Both the position numbers and the translations under genes were made by a program. The notes beneath the pieces were generated by a model. The model searched no databases and was not told the origin of the DNA. It was given only the letters and a program-made list of their open reading frames with translations. A DNA stretch of 7,335 bases from Chitinophagales bacterium (GTDB taxonomy: Bacteria > Bacteroidota > Bacteroidia > Chitinophagales > UBA10324), in NCBI GenBank assembly GCA_013695775.1, contig JACCZV010000324.1, forward strand, positions 1 to 7,335, read 5' to 3'. Shown here in pieces: positions 1-6,234 of this stretch (its first letter is position 1; each line of letters opens with the position of its first letter).

Positions 1-764
1 CCATCACAAATAAAGGATACAATGTATGGAACGTTAGTGGTAGATGGCAGGCGTATGCTGCATGGGTCGGTGAGAGTTGACGTCAGGTTATAATCTAAGG
101 AGCAATTATCACAATCACTTATTACCTGTAATACCCCCTTTGCATGTGTCCATGTTCCATAAGAAGACCAGTTGGTTTGAAAATAAGCTTGTGCTTCCTC
201 CAGCGTCATTATTTCTGTACTTGTTAATACTGTTCCATCACAAGTAAATGTCAAAGTATATGGAACAGTTGTAGTGGAGGGAAGCATTACACTACAGGTG
301 TCAGTGAGGGAGGAAGTTAAGTTATAATTAATTGAGCAATTATCACAATTACTTAACACCTGTAATATTCCCCCTGTACGCGTCCATGTGCCATAAGCCG
401 ACCAGTTATCAAGAGCATAGGCCAAGGCTTCGGACCGTGTGGCTACTTCCGTGCTCGTTTTCACAGTTCCATCGCAGGTAAATGTTAAGGTATATGGAAT
501 AGTGGTAGTAGCAGGAAGCATCACACTACAGGTGTCAGTGAGTGAGGAAGTTAAGGTGTAAGCAATCGAGCAATTTTCACAATTACTTTTTACCTGTAGT
601 ACTCCAGCTTTACCCGTCCACGTGCCATAAGCAGACCAGTTATTAAGAGCATACGACAGTGCTGCGGGCCGTGTTGCTACTACTGTGCTCGTTTTCACAG
701 TTCCATCGCAAGTAAATGTTAAGGTATATGGAACAGTGGTGGTGGCCGGAAGCATTACACTACA
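1..764 (-). repeat. Tandem 234-bp coding repeats, three full and one partial
   Basis: The period is exactly 234 bp, with units at 764-531, 530-297, 296-63 and 62-1 (partial), each starting at a TGT or TGC cysteine codon. By hand alignment units 1 and 2 share 64 of 78 residues, and units 2 and 3 share 56 of 78. Variation concentrates in the middle (repeat positions 28-41) and around 51-59, while the cysteines, the TFTCDG block and the NWSxYGTWT block are constant. Repeat length is uniform with no indels, which fits in-frame duplication of a complete folding unit. The array continues past the left edge. Confidence 0.95.
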
Positions 765-908
765 GAGGTAGGTGATTCTATCATCAATTGACTCATTACC
801 CCCATTACCTGCCGGTGATTTTCCACCTATATAACCAGGCGAATGCCGTGAATAAGAATTATTTAGAATTAAAGCGCACGCGATGAAAATTAGTAGTGAT
901 TTTTCCAT
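1..908 (-). CDS. Secreted tandem-repeat protein with 78-residue four-cysteine repeats (3' end outside window)
   Basis: The reading frame opens at the ATG at 908-906 and stays open to base 1, giving 302 codons without a stop, so the C-terminus is missing. Residues 1-20 look like a Sec signal peptide: short charged start (MEK), hydrophobic core LLIFIACALIL, then NNSYS before a likely cleavage site. Residues 21-48 are a Gly/Ser/Asn-rich linker. From Cys49 the protein consists of 78-residue repeats at 49-126, 127-204 and 205-282, plus the first 20 residues of a fourth. Each complete repeat has four cysteines at repeat positions 1, 19, 62 and 65, the last two as CxNC, and an invariant NWSxYGTWT block. 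Four cysteines per unit suggest two disulfides or a metal site in an extracellular domain; this is inference. I do not recognise the family. Function could be surface adhesion or structural, but nothing here proves it. No Shine-Dalgarno and no clear -7 box were found upstream. Confidence 0.85.
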   Translation of the reverse strand, partial: MEKSLLIFIACALILNNSYSRHSPGYIGGKSPAGNGGNESIDDRITYLCSVMLPATTTVPYTLTFTCDGTVKTSTVVATRPAALSYALNNWSAYGTWTGKAGVLQVKSNCENCSIAYTLTSSLTDTCSVMLPATTTIPYTLTFTCDGTVKTSTEVATRSEALAYALDNWSAYGTWTRTGGILQVLSNCDNCSINYNLTSSLTDTCSVMLPSTTTVPYTLTFTCDGTVLTSTEIMTLEEAQAYFQTNWSSYGTWTHAKGVLQVISDCDNCSLDYNLTSTLTDPCSIRLPSTTNVPYIVSFICD

Positions 909-1427
909 GAAAATTTTGTAGTGAATAATAAATTATGGCCTAAGGGGGGTTATTGTCTTAGCTGGGTCGCCTCATATAGATTTATGGCTGCATTCCATTA
1001 ACCGACGAGGTATGACGCAAAATGACTACACTCTTTTCACCTGGTGTATGCATCCAGCAGGTGCGAAATAAATGAAAAATCTTATTAATTTATAAATTTT
1101 TATAAAAAAAACACAATTATTTAACAAATAGCCTTTTAGGCATTATGGTAGTTTTTTTAATATTCCTTATAAGGTTTTGAACCGTTCCCTTTAACTGAAA
1201 TTGTTAACCCTTAAAGGCTAACCATCATCAAAAATCCCTATGATTTACGCACTTCCACTTTTCCTTAACTACGAGTTGTCATTATAGGGAAGGTAAGCCG
1301 GCCTCAATTGTGCCTCACAAAAAATTCAAATGTAAGGTGTAGAAATGAGAGATAGTTATGCTGAAATCCCTGAGTAAGAGTTAGAGCTACAAGACCCGTG
1401 GAATAGCCTTGTCTAATGATTGAAATA
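909..1427. other. Non-coding stretch between two minus-strand genes
   Basis: No credible gene lies here. The stretch is AT-rich, especially 1081-1160, and contains several small dyads: a 26-bp near-palindrome (1038-1063, listed separately), a perfect 10-bp palindrome CCTTATAAGG at 1165-1174, a short hairpin GCCT-TTT-AGGC at 1131-1141, and CCTTTAA/TTAAAGG arms at 1188-1194 and 1211-1217. Any of these could end the transcript of the upstream minus-strand gene, but none has the hairpin plus T-run layout that would make a convincing terminator in that direction. No TAnnTTTG box is correctly placed for the repeat protein gene. Confidence 0.6.
1038..1063. promoter_or_regulatory. 26-bp near-perfect palindrome upstream of the repeat protein gene
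   Basis: The arms are CACCTG and CAGGTG around a core that is itself palindromic (ATGCAT). Eleven of 13 base pairs match, with mismatches only at pairs 7 and 10 from the outside. It lies about 130 bases before the ATG of the repeat protein. No T-run follows on either strand, so a protein-binding operator is more likely than a terminator. The function is inferred from symmetry alone. Confidence 0.35.
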
Positions 1428-2591
1428 TCAGTGAAGCATAGGATGCCTTTCAAAAACTTTGCTCTGATCGAATAGGTATCGGAAGGTTGCAAGTTTACGG
1501 CTCTGGCTACATCCCAATTGCTTTGAGATAGCGAGCATCTTGGGATTAAAATCACCCTGCCACTGCAGCTCGAGTTCCGTATATTTATTTTTGGACTGAA
1601 TAATTTTTGATGCCTCAACTATCATATAATAATCTATTCCGGAACCCTGCCATTCCGGTACTATGCCATATACAATTCCAACGAACCGGTTACATTTACC
1701 CGTGTATCTGTACCAGAGTAATTTTATCTTTTCCAATACAGAGAACTTTCCATTAAAGTGCCGGAATATCTGATTCAGGTCCGGAATATTCAGCCATACA
1801 GCAACAGGTTCATTTTTATGATAGGTAAACCACATAATATCCCTGTCAAGGATGGGCTTCATTTTATTAAATAGGCCGATGGCCTTTTCTGGAGAGATCT
1901 GCTTATTGCCTTCATGCTGTGCCCATGCCCTGTTATAGATGTGAGAAAAATCCCTTGCATACTTATCCAGATGGCGGCGATTTACCCGCTCGGCATGTAT
2001 GTCTTTATTGTCACAGTGTTTTTGGTGGGCGGCATAAAATTTTTCCGGCAAACGAGTATCTACCCTAAGATGCCAGCAGAATTGGTTATAAAAGGTCTTA
2101 AACCCATATTGCTCAAACAGTTTCTGATAATAGGGGGCATTGTAGTTCATGCCATATAATGGAGAATGAAAACCATCGATCAAAAGCCCCCACCATTTAT
2201 CACGCTCACCGAAGTTGATAGGGCCATCCATGGCTTCAACACCCAATTCTTCAAACCAATTTTTTGCCGTATCAAACAATAAAATGGCTGCCTGCTGATT
2301 GTTTATGCAATCAAAAAAGCCAATGCCGCCTGTTTTAAGGGTATCTCCTTTGTTTGTATAATGGGGATTAAGAAATGCAGCTATTCTACCAATATATTCA
2401 CCCGCTTCATCTTTTAATAACCACCGCTTTGCATTACCATTGTTGAGGAGCTTGTTTTTCCTTTTATCGAATATGTCCAGAATTTCATGATTAAGCGGGC
2501 GAATGTAGTTCGGGTCATTTGCATATAGATGGACATTTACCTCAATAAATTTCTTTTCAAGAATTGGAGTAGTGACTTCAATAATTTGCAT
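1428..2591 (-). CDS. GNAT-fold acyltransferase-like protein of unknown substrate
   Basis: This is a 387-residue protein resembling a widespread, uncharacterised family of about 370-390 residues, common in Bacteroidota, that appears to hold two GNAT-like folds. The N-terminal part has the usual opening (I-E-V near residue 4), a Tyr/Asn/Asp/Pro-rich segment (YANDPNYIRPL, 23-33), a beta strand IGRIAAFLNPHY (67-78) and the signature GFFDCINN (91-98), followed by a helix and MDGPINFGERDKWWG (121-135). The C-terminal part has VPEWQGSGID (311-320), which is close to the acetyl-CoA-binding R/Q-x-x-G-x-G/A loop except for Asp320 at the last position. It ends with the ELQWQGDFNPKM and KQLGC blocks typical of this family (340-361). 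The ATG at 2591 is chosen over a TTG at 2684 because the family begins here and because a good promoter lies between the two. Acyl donor and acceptor cannot be told from sequence. It appears to be transcribed alone. Confidence 0.85.
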   Translation of the reverse strand: MQIIEVTTPILEKKFIEVNVHLYANDPNYIRPLNHEILDIFDKRKNKLLNNGNAKRWLLKDEAGEYIGRIAAFLNPHYTNKGDTLKTGGIGFFDCINNQQAAILLFDTAKNWFEELGVEAMDGPINFGERDKWWGLLIDGFHSPLYGMNYNAPYYQKLFEQYGFKTFYNQFCWHLRVDTRLPEKFYAAHQKHCDNKDIHAERVNRRHLDKYARDFSHIYNRAWAQHEGNKQISPEKAIGLFNKMKPILDRDIMWFTYHKNEPVAVWLNIPDLNQIFRHFNGKFSVLEKIKLLWYRYTGKCNRFVGIVYGIVPEWQGSGIDYYMIVEASKIIQSKNKYTELELQWQGDFNPKMLAISKQLGCSQSRKLATFRYLFDQSKVFERHPMLH

Positions 2592-2980
2592 AATAGGTCT
2601 GTTTGGAATCAATTTCAAGATACTTAATTGTTCAAAAGTAGTTTCTGAATTATGGGAGCAGAAACGGATATTTAAGCCTTCCAAGCTTCAATTCGGAATT
2701 TATCCCTATAATATTGGGTATGGATTCTAATGATAACAGTTTTTGCATTCTGATGCTTTGGGTACAATAAAGGTTGCGGATATTGCAAGAAAAATTTGGG
2801 CGCTAATTAAAATTGGCAAAAGATTAAGAAACCTCCCATTCATCTCTGCCCTTTGTCTTATCTAAACAATTCGTGAATCTAACGATTGCCATCTAATAAA
2901 ATCATAGGGTCTCATTTTCCATTATAGCGCAGTTCTTAATGGTATTTTGTGCATTTCTTATTCAACATGAGTGGAATTCA
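2592..2980. other. Divergent intergenic region between the GNAT-like and DUF445 genes
   Basis: This 389-base stretch separates two divergently oriented genes and holds no gene that I can support. Its left end carries the minus-strand promoter listed separately. For the plus-strand gene the best candidate is a weak TATTTTG at 2943-2949, one T short of TAnnTTTG, with TTTC at 2916-2919 and a 23-base gap. It would place the transcript start near 2956 and favour the ATG at 2981. No hairpin or repeat of note was found in the centre. Confidence 0.5.
2633..2664 (-). promoter_or_regulatory. Bacteroidota-type promoter for the GNAT-like gene
   Basis: On the minus strand the -7 box is TACTTTTG (2640-2633), an exact match to TAnnTTTG. 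A -33-like TTTC occupies 2664-2661, leaving a 20-base spacer, which is within the usual range for the group. Transcription would begin near 2627, giving a leader of about 35 bases before the ATG at 2591. This supports that ATG, since the upstream TTG at 2684 would not be transcribed from here. Confidence 0.55.
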
Positions 2981-3574
2981 ATGATTTATTTAATACCATT
3001 CCTTAATGCCATTTTTGGATGGTCGATTATTTCTGCATTGTCATGGTTCCTGTTTCATCCACGGACAAAAAAGAATTTTTTCATTATCGAACTCCAGGGC
3101 CTTATACCGAAAAAGTTACCTGAGTGGGGAAAGCATGCAGGGAGTTATGTTTCAAAAAATTTCCTGAATATCAATAAGCTAAAGGAAAGTTTGCTTGCAC
3201 CGGAAAAGCTTAGCAGGATCAGCTTGATGCTTGAATCCAAAGTGGATGATTTTCTGCGAAACAAGCTGAAGGAGAAGATACCGGTATTTAGCATGTTCGT
3301 AACAGATGGATTGGTTGACCGCATGAGAGAGATTCTGATGAAGGAACTGGAGGCCATGATACCGGAACTGATAAATACCATAGCTGATGACCTTGAAAAA
3401 AGCTACGACATTGAAAAACTTATTAATGAAAAGCTGGAAAGCTATGCACCCTCTTATATTGAGGAAATTTTCAAGCGGCAAGCGGGAAACAGCATCACCC
3501 AACTGAAAATTTTCTGCGCGTTCTTAGGGTTTGTATTAGGTCTTCTGGAAGTATTATTATTAAATTATTCGTAA
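2981..3574 (+). CDS. Small DUF445-family membrane protein
   Basis: This is a 197-residue protein with the architecture of short DUF445 proteins: an N-terminal membrane segment (residues 1-25), a long helical, charged central part (about 45-170) and a C-terminal membrane helix (about 174-194, FCAFLGFVLGLLEVLLL). The family start 'xxPxxxAxxGW' is present as LIPFLNAIFGW (4-14), followed by LFHP (24-27) and LQGLIPKKLPEWGKHAG (38-54), which matches the family block IQGxxPKRxxxxAxxxG. The usual Thr-Asn pair after GW is replaced by Ser-Ile, so this copy is divergent. An ATG at 2939 would add 14 residues; the start at 2981 is preferred because family members begin with this membrane segment. DUF445 proteins are inner-membrane proteins of unknown role. 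Topology is inferred: both helices in the membrane, with the middle forming a helical domain on one side. Confidence 0.8.
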   Translation: MIYLIPFLNAIFGWSIISALSWFLFHPRTKKNFFIIELQGLIPKKLPEWGKHAGSYVSKNFLNINKLKESLLAPEKLSRISLMLESKVDDFLRNKLKEKIPVFSMFVTDGLVDRMREILMKELEAMIPELINTIADDLEKSYDIEKLINEKLESYAPSYIEEIFKRQAGNSITQLKIFCAFLGFVLGLLEVLLLNYS

Positions 3575-3619
3575 TTAGAAGAAGTCCGGTTATTCTGTCT
3601 TTGAAACTGGGGGCTAGCC

Positions 3620-3711
3620 TGACCCGCCATCACTTTTCTCTTAGCTCTTGGGATTGTGGAAATGAACTAATTAATAAGCTAAATCTGTAATTAAGTGGAG
3701 ATGGCGGGTCA
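3620..3711. repeat. 92-bp nested inverted-repeat element
   Basis: Perfect 12-bp arms, TGACCCGCCATC at 3620-3631 and GATGGCGGGTCA at 3700-3711, enclose 68 bases. The stem can continue as ACTT (3632-3635) with AAGT (3693-3696) across a three-base bulge, and an inner stem pairs TTAGCT (3641-3646) with AGCTAA (3677-3682). The arms are much more GC-rich than the surroundings. No T-run follows on either strand, so it is not a standard intrinsic terminator. No target-site duplication flanks it, so a miniature transposon is possible but unsupported. It could also be a structured RNA or mRNA 3'-end stabiliser for the DUF445 transcript. Confidence 0.6.
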
Positions 3712-3754
3712 AAGCACGATATAACAATAAGGAGGGTTACCCATTGTGATCACT

Positions 3755-3762
3755 TAATTTTG
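3755..3762 (+). promoter_or_regulatory. -7 box before the YheT-like hydrolase gene
   Basis: TAATTTTG is an exact TAnnTTTG match. No convincing TTTG lies 17-23 bases upstream. Initiation about seven bases downstream (near 3769) would leave only some 11 bases before the TTG start at 3780, so translation would be nearly leaderless. An 8-bp palindrome, GTGATCAC at 3746-3753, directly abuts it and could be an operator half or chance. Confidence 0.35.
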
Positions 3763-3779
3763 CCTTCTTAAAAAATACT

Positions 3780-4739
3780 TTGCCGGTCATTCAATCCCAC
3801 TATAAACCACCATACTATTTACCTGGTGGTGATCTTCAAACAATAGTGCCCGCATTATTCAGAAAGGTTGATGGTGTGAATTATAGCCGCGAACGGATAT
3901 TTACCGCGGATCATGATTTTCTTGACATTGACTGGCATGGGGCGGCTAAAAATAAAATTGCCTTACTGATTCACGGGCTCGAAGCATCTGCCGACAAGCC
4001 ATATATGCGAGGCATGACCAAAGCGCTTTCAAAAGCAGGATTCAAATTAGCGGCAATGAATCTGCGCGGCTGCAGCGGACAATTAAATGTTCAGCCAAGA
4101 GCCTACCACAGCGGTAGCACTGATGATGTTGAAACTGTAATAAGTCACATCCTATTAAATAATGATTGTGAGCAGCTTGTTCTTGTTGGATTTAGCCTCG
4201 GAGGAAATCTTGTAATTAAATATTTGGGGGAGCACAAATCTGATCTTCCGGAAAAAATTTCCAGGGCAGTAACGATCTCCGTTCCTTGTGACCTCGAAGC
4301 AGGAGCTGCACGTCTTGATAAGCGGCTTTCTTTTATCTACAGGGATCATTTTCTTAAAACATTAAAAGAAAAACTTCAGCAAAGAAGCGAGCAGCTTCCA
4401 TTTTTATTGACCTCTGATCAGATTAAAACCATCGGATCATTGCATGATTTTGATAATCTCTACACCAGCCGCATGCACGATTATCAAAATGCGCTTCACT
4501 ACTATCGTTCCTGTGGTGCAAAAAATTTTATCGCAGACGTAACCATTCCTACGCTCATCCTTACAGCGAAGAACGATCCTTTCTTTACAAGTGCATGCCT
4601 GCCCTATGATGAATGTGAAAATCATCCGAATGTTTTTCTAGAGGTACCAGAGGAAGGAGGTCATGTAGGATTCTGCGTGGATTTTATTGCAGGGAAATAT
4701 TATTCAGAATTTAGAGCTGTCGAATTTTTGACTTCATAA
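3780..4739 (+). CDS. YheT-family alpha/beta hydrolase, TTG start
   Basis: This is a 319-residue protein of the YheT/COG0429 alpha/beta-hydrolase group (predicted esterases, cytoplasmic; exact substrate unknown). The N-terminus YKPPYYLPGGDLQTIVPALFR (8-28) is the family's characteristic opening. It is followed by the oxyanion-hole region LIHGLEAS (63-70), NLRGCSG (94-100), the nucleophile elbow GFSLGGN (137-143, Ser139), the acid in LTAKNDPFF (Asp266) and the catalytic histidine in EEGGHVGF (His295). The triad Ser139-Asp266-His295 is therefore complete and the length is normal for the family. The start is TTG: the in-frame stop TGA at 3747-3749 excludes any upstream ATG, and family alignment requires residues from the second codon onward (PVIQSHYKPP). 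No Shine-Dalgarno is positioned for this TTG. The nearest gene upstream is 205 bases away, so it is probably monocistronic. No clear terminator follows. Confidence 0.9.
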   Translation: MPVIQSHYKPPYYLPGGDLQTIVPALFRKVDGVNYSRERIFTADHDFLDIDWHGAAKNKIALLIHGLEASADKPYMRGMTKALSKAGFKLAAMNLRGCSGQLNVQPRAYHSGSTDDVETVISHILLNNDCEQLVLVGFSLGGNLVIKYLGEHKSDLPEKISRAVTISVPCDLEAGAARLDKRLSFIYRDHFLKTLKEKLQQRSEQLPFLLTSDQIKTIGSLHDFDNLYTSRMHDYQNALHYYRSCGAKNFIADVTIPTLILTAKNDPFFTSACLPYDECENHPNVFLEVPEEGGHVGFCVDFIAGKYYSEFRAVEFLTS

Positions 4740-4874
4740 GATACAAGGACGTGATCGCTATGCCTAAAACGTTTAAGTATTTATATAATCTTATCTTATT
4801 CCTTCACCCTTTTTGTATAGTTAAAGTAACCCTTACGACCCAAATCTTCCTGCAAGTGTGAATTCAGAAGATTC

Positions 4875-4882
4875 TATTTTTG
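4875..4882 (+). promoter_or_regulatory. Possible -7 box just before tRNA-Val
   Basis: TATTTTTG is an exact TAnnTTTG match ending eight bases before the tRNA 5' end. If used, transcription would start at or next to the first tRNA nucleotide, leaving almost no leader. No good -33 box is seen at the right distance. A chance match in an AT-rich leader is a real alternative. Confidence 0.3.
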
Positions 4883-4889
4883 TGAACTT

Positions 4890-4964
4890 GAGATCTTAGC
4901 TCAGTTGGTTTAGAGCGCTTCCTTGACAGGGAAGAGGTCGTGGGTTCGAATCCCTCAGGTCTCA
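4890..4964 (+). tRNA. tRNA-Val (anticodon GAC)
   Basis: The 75-base sequence folds as a full cloverleaf. The acceptor stem pairs GAGATCT (4890-4896) with AGGTCTC (4957-4963), with one G-U pair and discriminator A at 4964. T8-A9 precede the D stem GCTC/GAGC. The anticodon stem CTTCC/GGAAG is perfect around the loop TTGACAG, giving anticodon GAC at 4925-4927, which reads the valine codon GUC (and GUU by wobble). The variable loop is five bases. The T loop TTCGAAT is canonical, but the T stem GTGGG/CCCTC has one U-U mismatch (4941 with 4955). CCA is not encoded; the next bases are CTT. Identity is by anticodon, with A37 and the overall shape consistent with valine. Confidence 0.92.
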
Positions 4965-4977
4965 CTTCCATAATATA

Positions 4978-5003
4978 ATTCAACTGGAGATGAGCCATTG
5001 AAT
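4978..5003 (+). terminator. Hairpin just downstream of tRNA-Val, possible terminator or trailer structure
   Basis: ATTCAA (4978-4983) plus TGG (4985-4987) pair with CCA plus TTGAAT (4995-5003), a nine-pair stem with a single bulged C and a seven-base loop, beginning 14 bases after the tRNA. No T-run follows, so intrinsic termination is uncertain; it may only protect or shape the tRNA precursor trailer. Confidence 0.3.
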
Positions 5004-5196
5004 CAACTATGAAGCTATTGCTATAACTTAAATGATTAGGCAGTAACAACAACCCTGCTTCAATGTCGTTAATTTGCCCTACATTCGTAACCAGATAGTT
5101 GACGTAAGCCCTACAAAGAGAGTTCTCCAAAAAGCTTTGCTTAATTACGCGAAACCACTTCATTCCTCTTTACACTAAATCCTTGATAAGAAATAA

Positions 5197-6234
5197 ATGC
5201 AAGTATTACAACCAAACACCGACCCCATATATATAGAGAGTCCGATGAGCACGCTTGATCGTTTCCTGATGCGTTTTCTGAGTGATAAACGAGATCTACC
5301 TTTTGCGTATGTAACCCTTCAGATAACATTCACCATTATTCCTATAGCTGTGATGCTCTATCTGCCTTTCATTCCTGCTTCTCTCTGGTGGATTCTTGCG
5401 GCGACATATGTATATCTGAACAACTTTACATTCAAGGGGTCTTTTGGCCTGATGCTGCATTGTACCAGCCACAGAAAATTTTTTAACAAGAGGTATTCTT
5501 TTTTTAATCATTACCTCCCGTGGATTGTGGGGCCCTTCTTCGGACAAACCCCCGAAACATATTATAGCCATCATATATTTATGCATCACCCTGAAAATAA
5601 TCTCGAGCCGGATCAAAGCAGTACAATGGCATATCAGAGAAACAGCTTTAAAGATTTTCTAAAGTACTTTTTTGATTTTTTATTTCTTGGGTTAGTAAAG
5701 CTCATAAGCTATTTTAAGAGGCATAACCGGCATGTGCTCATCATCAAATGTTTAATGGGAGAATTTTTATTTATAGGGTTATGTGTAGGACTCTCCTTCA
5801 TCAGCTTACCTGCCACGCTTGTGGTTTTTATTACCCCATTCATTATTTCCCGCTTTATTATGATGCTTGGAAACTGGACTCAACATGCATTTATTGCTGC
5901 AGAGGATCCTGGCAATCCTTATAAAAATTCAATTACCTGTGTAAACAATAATTACAATCATAAGTGTTGGAATGATGGTTACCATACTTCACACCATGTA
6001 AGACAAGGCATGCACTGGACGCAGCATCCTGAGCATTTCATCAAAACGTTAGGGGAATACGCAAACAATAGATCCATAGTATTTCAGGGAATCGGAATTC
6101 TTGAAATCTTCTGGTTTCTGATGCGTGGCAATTATTATGCTTTGGCAAATCATGCTGTTAACATCAACAACCAATTTTCATCTAACGAAGAATTTATTCA
6201 GCACCTCGTGGATCGCTGTAAGCGTATTGAGTAA
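5197..6234 (+). CDS. Membrane fatty acid desaturase-like protein
   Basis: This 345-residue integral membrane protein of the fatty acid desaturase superfamily would be a di-iron enzyme introducing a double bond or hydroxyl into a lipid acyl chain in the inner membrane; the substrate is not identifiable. All three histidine boxes are present: HCTSH (88-92, HX3H), HIFMHH (126-131, HX3HH) within the block FFGQTPETYYSHHIFMHHPENN (114-135), and HTSHH (263-267, HX2HH) within CWNDGYHTSHH. The extra conserved NWTQH (226-230) may supply another metal ligand. Hydrophobic segments lie at about 41-75, 155-172 and 183-224. The Hx3HH-PENN and NDGYHxxHH signatures match an uncharacterised clade I associate with Bacteroidota, not classical DesA or DesC. 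ATG at 5197 is the first in-frame start; a second Met at residue 17 is possible. No Shine-Dalgarno or clear -7 box precedes it. It stands alone, 232 bases after the tRNA and 323 before the next gene. Confidence 0.88.
   Translation: MQVLQPNTDPIYIESPMSTLDRFLMRFLSDKRDLPFAYVTLQITFTIIPIAVMLYLPFIPASLWWILAATYVYLNNFTFKGSFGLMLHCTSHRKFFNKRYSFFNHYLPWIVGPFFGQTPETYYSHHIFMHHPENNLEPDQSSTMAYQRNSFKDFLKYFFDFLFLGLVKLISYFKRHNRHVLIIKCLMGEFLFIGLCVGLSFISLPATLVVFITPFIISRFIMMLGNWTQHAFIAAEDPGNPYKNSITCVNNNYNHKCWNDGYHTSHHVRQGMHWTQHPEHFIKTLGEYANNRSIVFQGIGILEIFWFLMRGNYYALANHAVNINNQFSSNEEFIQHLVDRCKRIE

Noticed and set aside
1..764. CRISPR or intergenic satellite array
   Set aside because: The 234-bp period is a multiple of three, the frame is open throughout and substitutions preserve cysteines and tryptophans, so these are protein-coding repeats.
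1304..1618. Minus-strand 104-residue frame
   Set aside because: It overlaps the 3' part of the GNAT-like gene in another frame and has no family features; it is a shadow plus non-coding sequence.
1914..2159. Plus-strand 81-residue hydrophobic frame
   Set aside because: It lies wholly antisense to the GNAT-like gene, which has clear family motifs; no start signal is seen.
3620..3711. Miniature inverted-repeat transposon with target-site duplication
   Set aside because: The bases directly outside the arms (AGCC on the left, AAGC on the right) do not form a duplication, so mobility is not supported by this copy alone.
4890..4964. Integration site of a mobile element at the tRNA
   Set aside because: No second copy of the tRNA 3' end and no integrase gene appear in the window.
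4864..5163. Minus-strand 99-residue frame containing 'EGFEPTTSSLSR' and 'PTELRS'
   Set aside because: This peptide is the well-known artefact of translating the antisense strand of a tRNA gene; it overlaps tRNA-Val exactly.
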